The translations under genes and the position numbers were made by a program. From an uncultured Prevotellaceae bacterium (lineage in GTDB: Bacteria; Bacteroidota; Bacteroidia; Bacteroidales; Bacteroidaceae), in contig CAMPCG010000121.1 in NCBI GenBank assembly GCA_946644025.1, positions 1 to 8,120 of the forward strand: a DNA stretch of 8,120 nucleotides, read 5' to 3'. The number at the start of each line of letters is the position of its first letter. Within the stretch, counting starts at the first letter, position 1. Below the pieces are notes generated by a model, which was given only the letters and a program-made list of their open reading frames with translations, did not search any database and was not told the DNA's origin. Below are positions 6,845 to 8,120 of the stretch, in pieces.

Positions 6845-6904
6845 GCGGTTGGCGGTTTACCCTCCACCTTTCAACTCATGCGGTTGGCGGTTTATCCGCC
6901 AACC
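6845..6904. repeat. Two tandem hairpin repeats between genes
   Basis: The 15-base string GCGGTTGGCGGTTTA occurs twice, at 6845-6859 and 6880-6894, 35 bases apart. The second copy forms a perfect hairpin: GGTTGGCGG (6882-6890) with CCGCCAACC (6896-6904) around TTTAT. The first can form only an imperfect version with 6860-6868. The stretch 6860-6873 also reads as two heptamers of the family (CCCTCCA, CCTTTCA). No T-run follows, so it is not a standard terminator. It lies 20 bases after the upstream stop codon and 18 bases before the next ATG, so it could shape mRNA ends or simply be a dispersed repeat. Confidence 0.75.
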
Positions 6905-6922
6905 CTTAACACTCAACTCCCG

Positions 6923-8120
6923 ATGGAAAAACTGATAGAACTCTATAAGGAATGGCGGGGCGCGTCACCCTCGCGCTGCGACCGTCTGGCGGGAGCTGGT
7001 AGCAACAGAGCCTACTACCGCCTGACCGACGCCGATGGCAGTACGGTGATAGGCTGTGTGGGGACGAGCCGCGAGGAGAACGAGTCCTTCGTCTACCTCT
7101 CCCGCCATTTCGCCAGCAGGCAGCTGCCGGTGCCCGAGGTGCTTGCTGTGAGCAGCGACCACCTGCGCTACCTGCAGACCGACCTGGGCTCCACCTCGCT
7201 CTTCGACGCCATCAGCACCGGGCGCCAGGCGGGCGGCAACTACAATGAGCAGGAGCGCGAGCTGCTTCGCCAAACCATCCGCGAACTGCCTCGCCTGCAG
7301 TTCCTTGGCCACGAGGGGCTCGACTATTCCCACTGCTATCCACAGCCGCAGTTCGACGAGGAGGGCATCTTCTTCGACCTCAACTATTTCAAGTACTGCT
7401 TCCTGAAGGCCACCGGCATCGACTTCCACGAGGTTCGCCTCGAGGCCGACTTCCGGGCCTTGGCGCGTGACCTCCTGGCCGAGCCCTCAGCGTCGTTCCT
7501 CTACCGCGACTTCCAGGCCCGCAACGTCATGATATCCTGCCCCAGCCCTGCGGCAGGGGGTGGGGTGGGGGTTTGTTTCATCGACTTCCAGGGTGGCCGC
7601 CGCGGACCTTACTACTACGACCTGGCCTCCTTCCTCTGGCAAGCCTCGGCCCGCTATCCCGACAGCCTGCGCCGGGAACTTGTCGACGAGTATTACGCCG
7701 CCGCACAGGAAATCACACAACACCCATCACCCACCACGCTGCCCGACCGCGACATTTTCGACCGTCGGCTGCAGCGCTTCGTCTTCTTCCGCACCCTGCA
7801 AGTGCTCGGTGCCTACGGCTTCCGCGGCTATTTCGAGCGCAAGCGCCATTTCATCGAGTCCATTCCCCCTGCACTCGACAACCTGCGCCAGCTGCTGGCC
7901 GACGGTGCCTGCCCCTATCCCTACCTGGCCGAGGTGCTCACCAGGCTGGTGTCCCAGCACCCAGCACCTAACACCCACCACCTATCACCCATCACCCAAC
8001 ACCCAGCCCCCCTCGTCGTCCGCGTCTTTAGCTTCTCCTACAAGAAAGGCATTCCCGCCGACGAGAGCGGCAATGGCGGCGGCTACGTCTTCGACTGCCG
8101 TTCGACGCACAACCCCGGCC
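6923..8120 (+). CDS. APH-fold sugar kinase fused to a RapZ C-terminal domain (3' end outside window)
   Basis: The frame is open from the ATG at 6923 to the window edge (399 codons seen). Residues 1-340 are an aminoglycoside-phosphotransferase-fold kinase. There is an N-terminal GAGSNRAYYRL nucleotide-binding stretch, a catalytic YRDFQARN (D196, N201) and a metal-binding IDFQGG (D221) followed by RRGPYYYDLASFLW. This is closest in type to AmgK-like kinases that phosphorylate amino sugars for cell-wall recycling. From ~365 (VRVFSFSYKKGIPADES, GGGYVFDCR, NPG) it matches the C-terminal domain of RapZ (UPF0042), which in E. coli binds glucosamine-6-phosphate and small RNA. The N-terminal P-loop domain of RapZ is absent. 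Such fusions are known in Bacteroidetes; a role in amino-sugar or cell-wall salvage is inference. Oddities are a ~12-residue Gly-rich insertion between N201 and D221 and a heptamer-encoded linker (344-362). No Shine-Dalgarno sequence precedes the ATG. Confidence 0.88.
   Translation, partial: MEKLIELYKEWRGASPSRCDRLAGAGSNRAYYRLTDADGSTVIGCVGTSREENESFVYLSRHFASRQLPVPEVLAVSSDHLRYLQTDLGSTSLFDAISTGRQAGGNYNEQERELLRQTIRELPRLQFLGHEGLDYSHCYPQPQFDEEGIFFDLNYFKYCFLKATGIDFHEVRLEADFRALARDLLAEPSASFLYRDFQARNVMISCPSPAAGGGVGVCFIDFQGGRRGPYYYDLASFLWQASARYPDSLRRELVDEYYAAAQEITQHPSPTTLPDRDIFDRRLQRFVFFRTLQVLGAYGFRGYFERKRHFIESIPPALDNLRQLLADGACPYPYLAEVLTRLVSQHPAPNTHHLSPITQHPAPLVVRVFSFSYKKGIPADESGNGGGYVFDCRSTHNPG
7540..7565. 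repeat. GC-rich palindrome inserted in the kinase active-site region
   Basis: CCCCA (7540-7544) pairs with TGGGG (7561-7565), and CCCTG (7546-7550) pairs with CAGGG (7554-7558) around a CGG loop, with a small bulge (G against GG). A further TGGGGG follows. In the protein this gives C-P-S-P-A-A-G-G-G-V-G-V-C (206-218), placed between the catalytic YRDFQARNVM and FIDFQGG. Related kinases usually have a short turn of a few residues there. It resembles the dispersed CCCTGCGG/CAGGG-type palindromes seen in Bacteroidetes genomes (from memory, not checked). Confidence 0.7.
7716..7736 (+). repeat. Short heptamer array in the kinase domain
   Basis: Three adjacent 7-base units, CACAACA (one mismatch), CCCATCA and CCCACCA. 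The last two units also occur exactly in the larger array at 7953-8008. They encode a Gln/His/Pro/Ser/Thr stretch (QHPSPTT) between two helices of the kinase domain. Confidence 0.6.
7953..8008 (+). repeat. Eight-unit heptamer tandem repeat at the kinase/RapZ junction
   Basis: Eight consecutive 7-base units fit CCYANCA without a gap: CCCAGCA, CCCAGCA, CCTAACA, CCCACCA, CCTATCA, CCCATCA, CCCAACA, CCCAGCC. Only unit positions 3 and 5 vary, apart from the final base. The array encodes residues ~344-362, a Gln/His/Pro/Thr-rich linker between the kinase helices (ending LTRLV) and the RapZ domain (starting LVVRVFSF). Three units equal seven codons, so only changes in multiples of three keep the frame. 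Confidence 0.9.

Noticed and set aside
7555..7570. G-tracts GGGGG-T-GGGG-T-GGGGG as a possible G-quadruplex
   Set aside because: Only three runs of three or more G are present, and the run set is better explained as one arm of the palindrome at 7540-7565.
7953..8008. CRISPR array
   Set aside because: The period is 7 bases without spacers; the repeat is a short tandem array inside a coding frame.

Overview
The window looks like a chromosomal segment of a fairly GC-rich member of the Bacteroidales, most likely Prevotella or a close relative. Four things point there: a Bacteroidetes-type promoter (TTTG plus TAnnTTTG at 2001-2034), genes without clear Shine-Dalgarno sequences, an SGLT-like sugar symporter beside araD, and a sugar-kinase/RapZ fusion gene at the right end. 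The species assignment is inference. All genes read on the + strand.

Left part (1-1794): the window opens with the last ~77 codons of a sodium:sugar symporter. An AT-rich stretch of about 850 bases follows. It holds a long imperfect hairpin (245-305), a decayed gene with two in-frame stops (351-548), and a small lipoprotein gene (574-963) whose first 60 bases are a diverged copy of the start of araD. Intact araD (1084-1794) comes next, so symporter plus araD look like part of an L-arabinose uptake and catabolism locus that was interrupted by the AT-rich block. A strong stem-loop terminator (1847-1893) closes this unit.

Middle part (1894-6824): a promoter ending only seven bases before the ATG drives a cytoplasmic GH13 alpha-amylase-family gene (2042-3748). 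After 16 bases comes a 1019-residue DUF4450-like, (alpha/alpha)6-type putative glycoside hydrolase (3765-6824) with an unusual extra membrane segment at its N-terminus. The two probably form an operon for carbohydrate breakdown.

Right part (6825-8120): a short intergenic region with two tandem hairpin repeats precedes a gene cut by the window end (6923->8120). It encodes an APH-fold (AmgK-like) sugar kinase followed by a RapZ C-terminal domain.

The most striking hidden structure is a family of 7-base tandem repeats, roughly CCYNNCA, that recurs inside three different protein genes and between genes (3302-3372, 6046-6077, 6860-6873, 7716-7736, 7953-8008). There is also a GC-rich palindrome inserted in frame in the kinase (7540-7565). 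The clearest array is eight perfect-length heptamers at the junction between the kinase and RapZ domains. There, gain of one unit would place the ribosome in a frame with a stop directly after the array, so the fusion could in principle be switched or trimmed by slippage.
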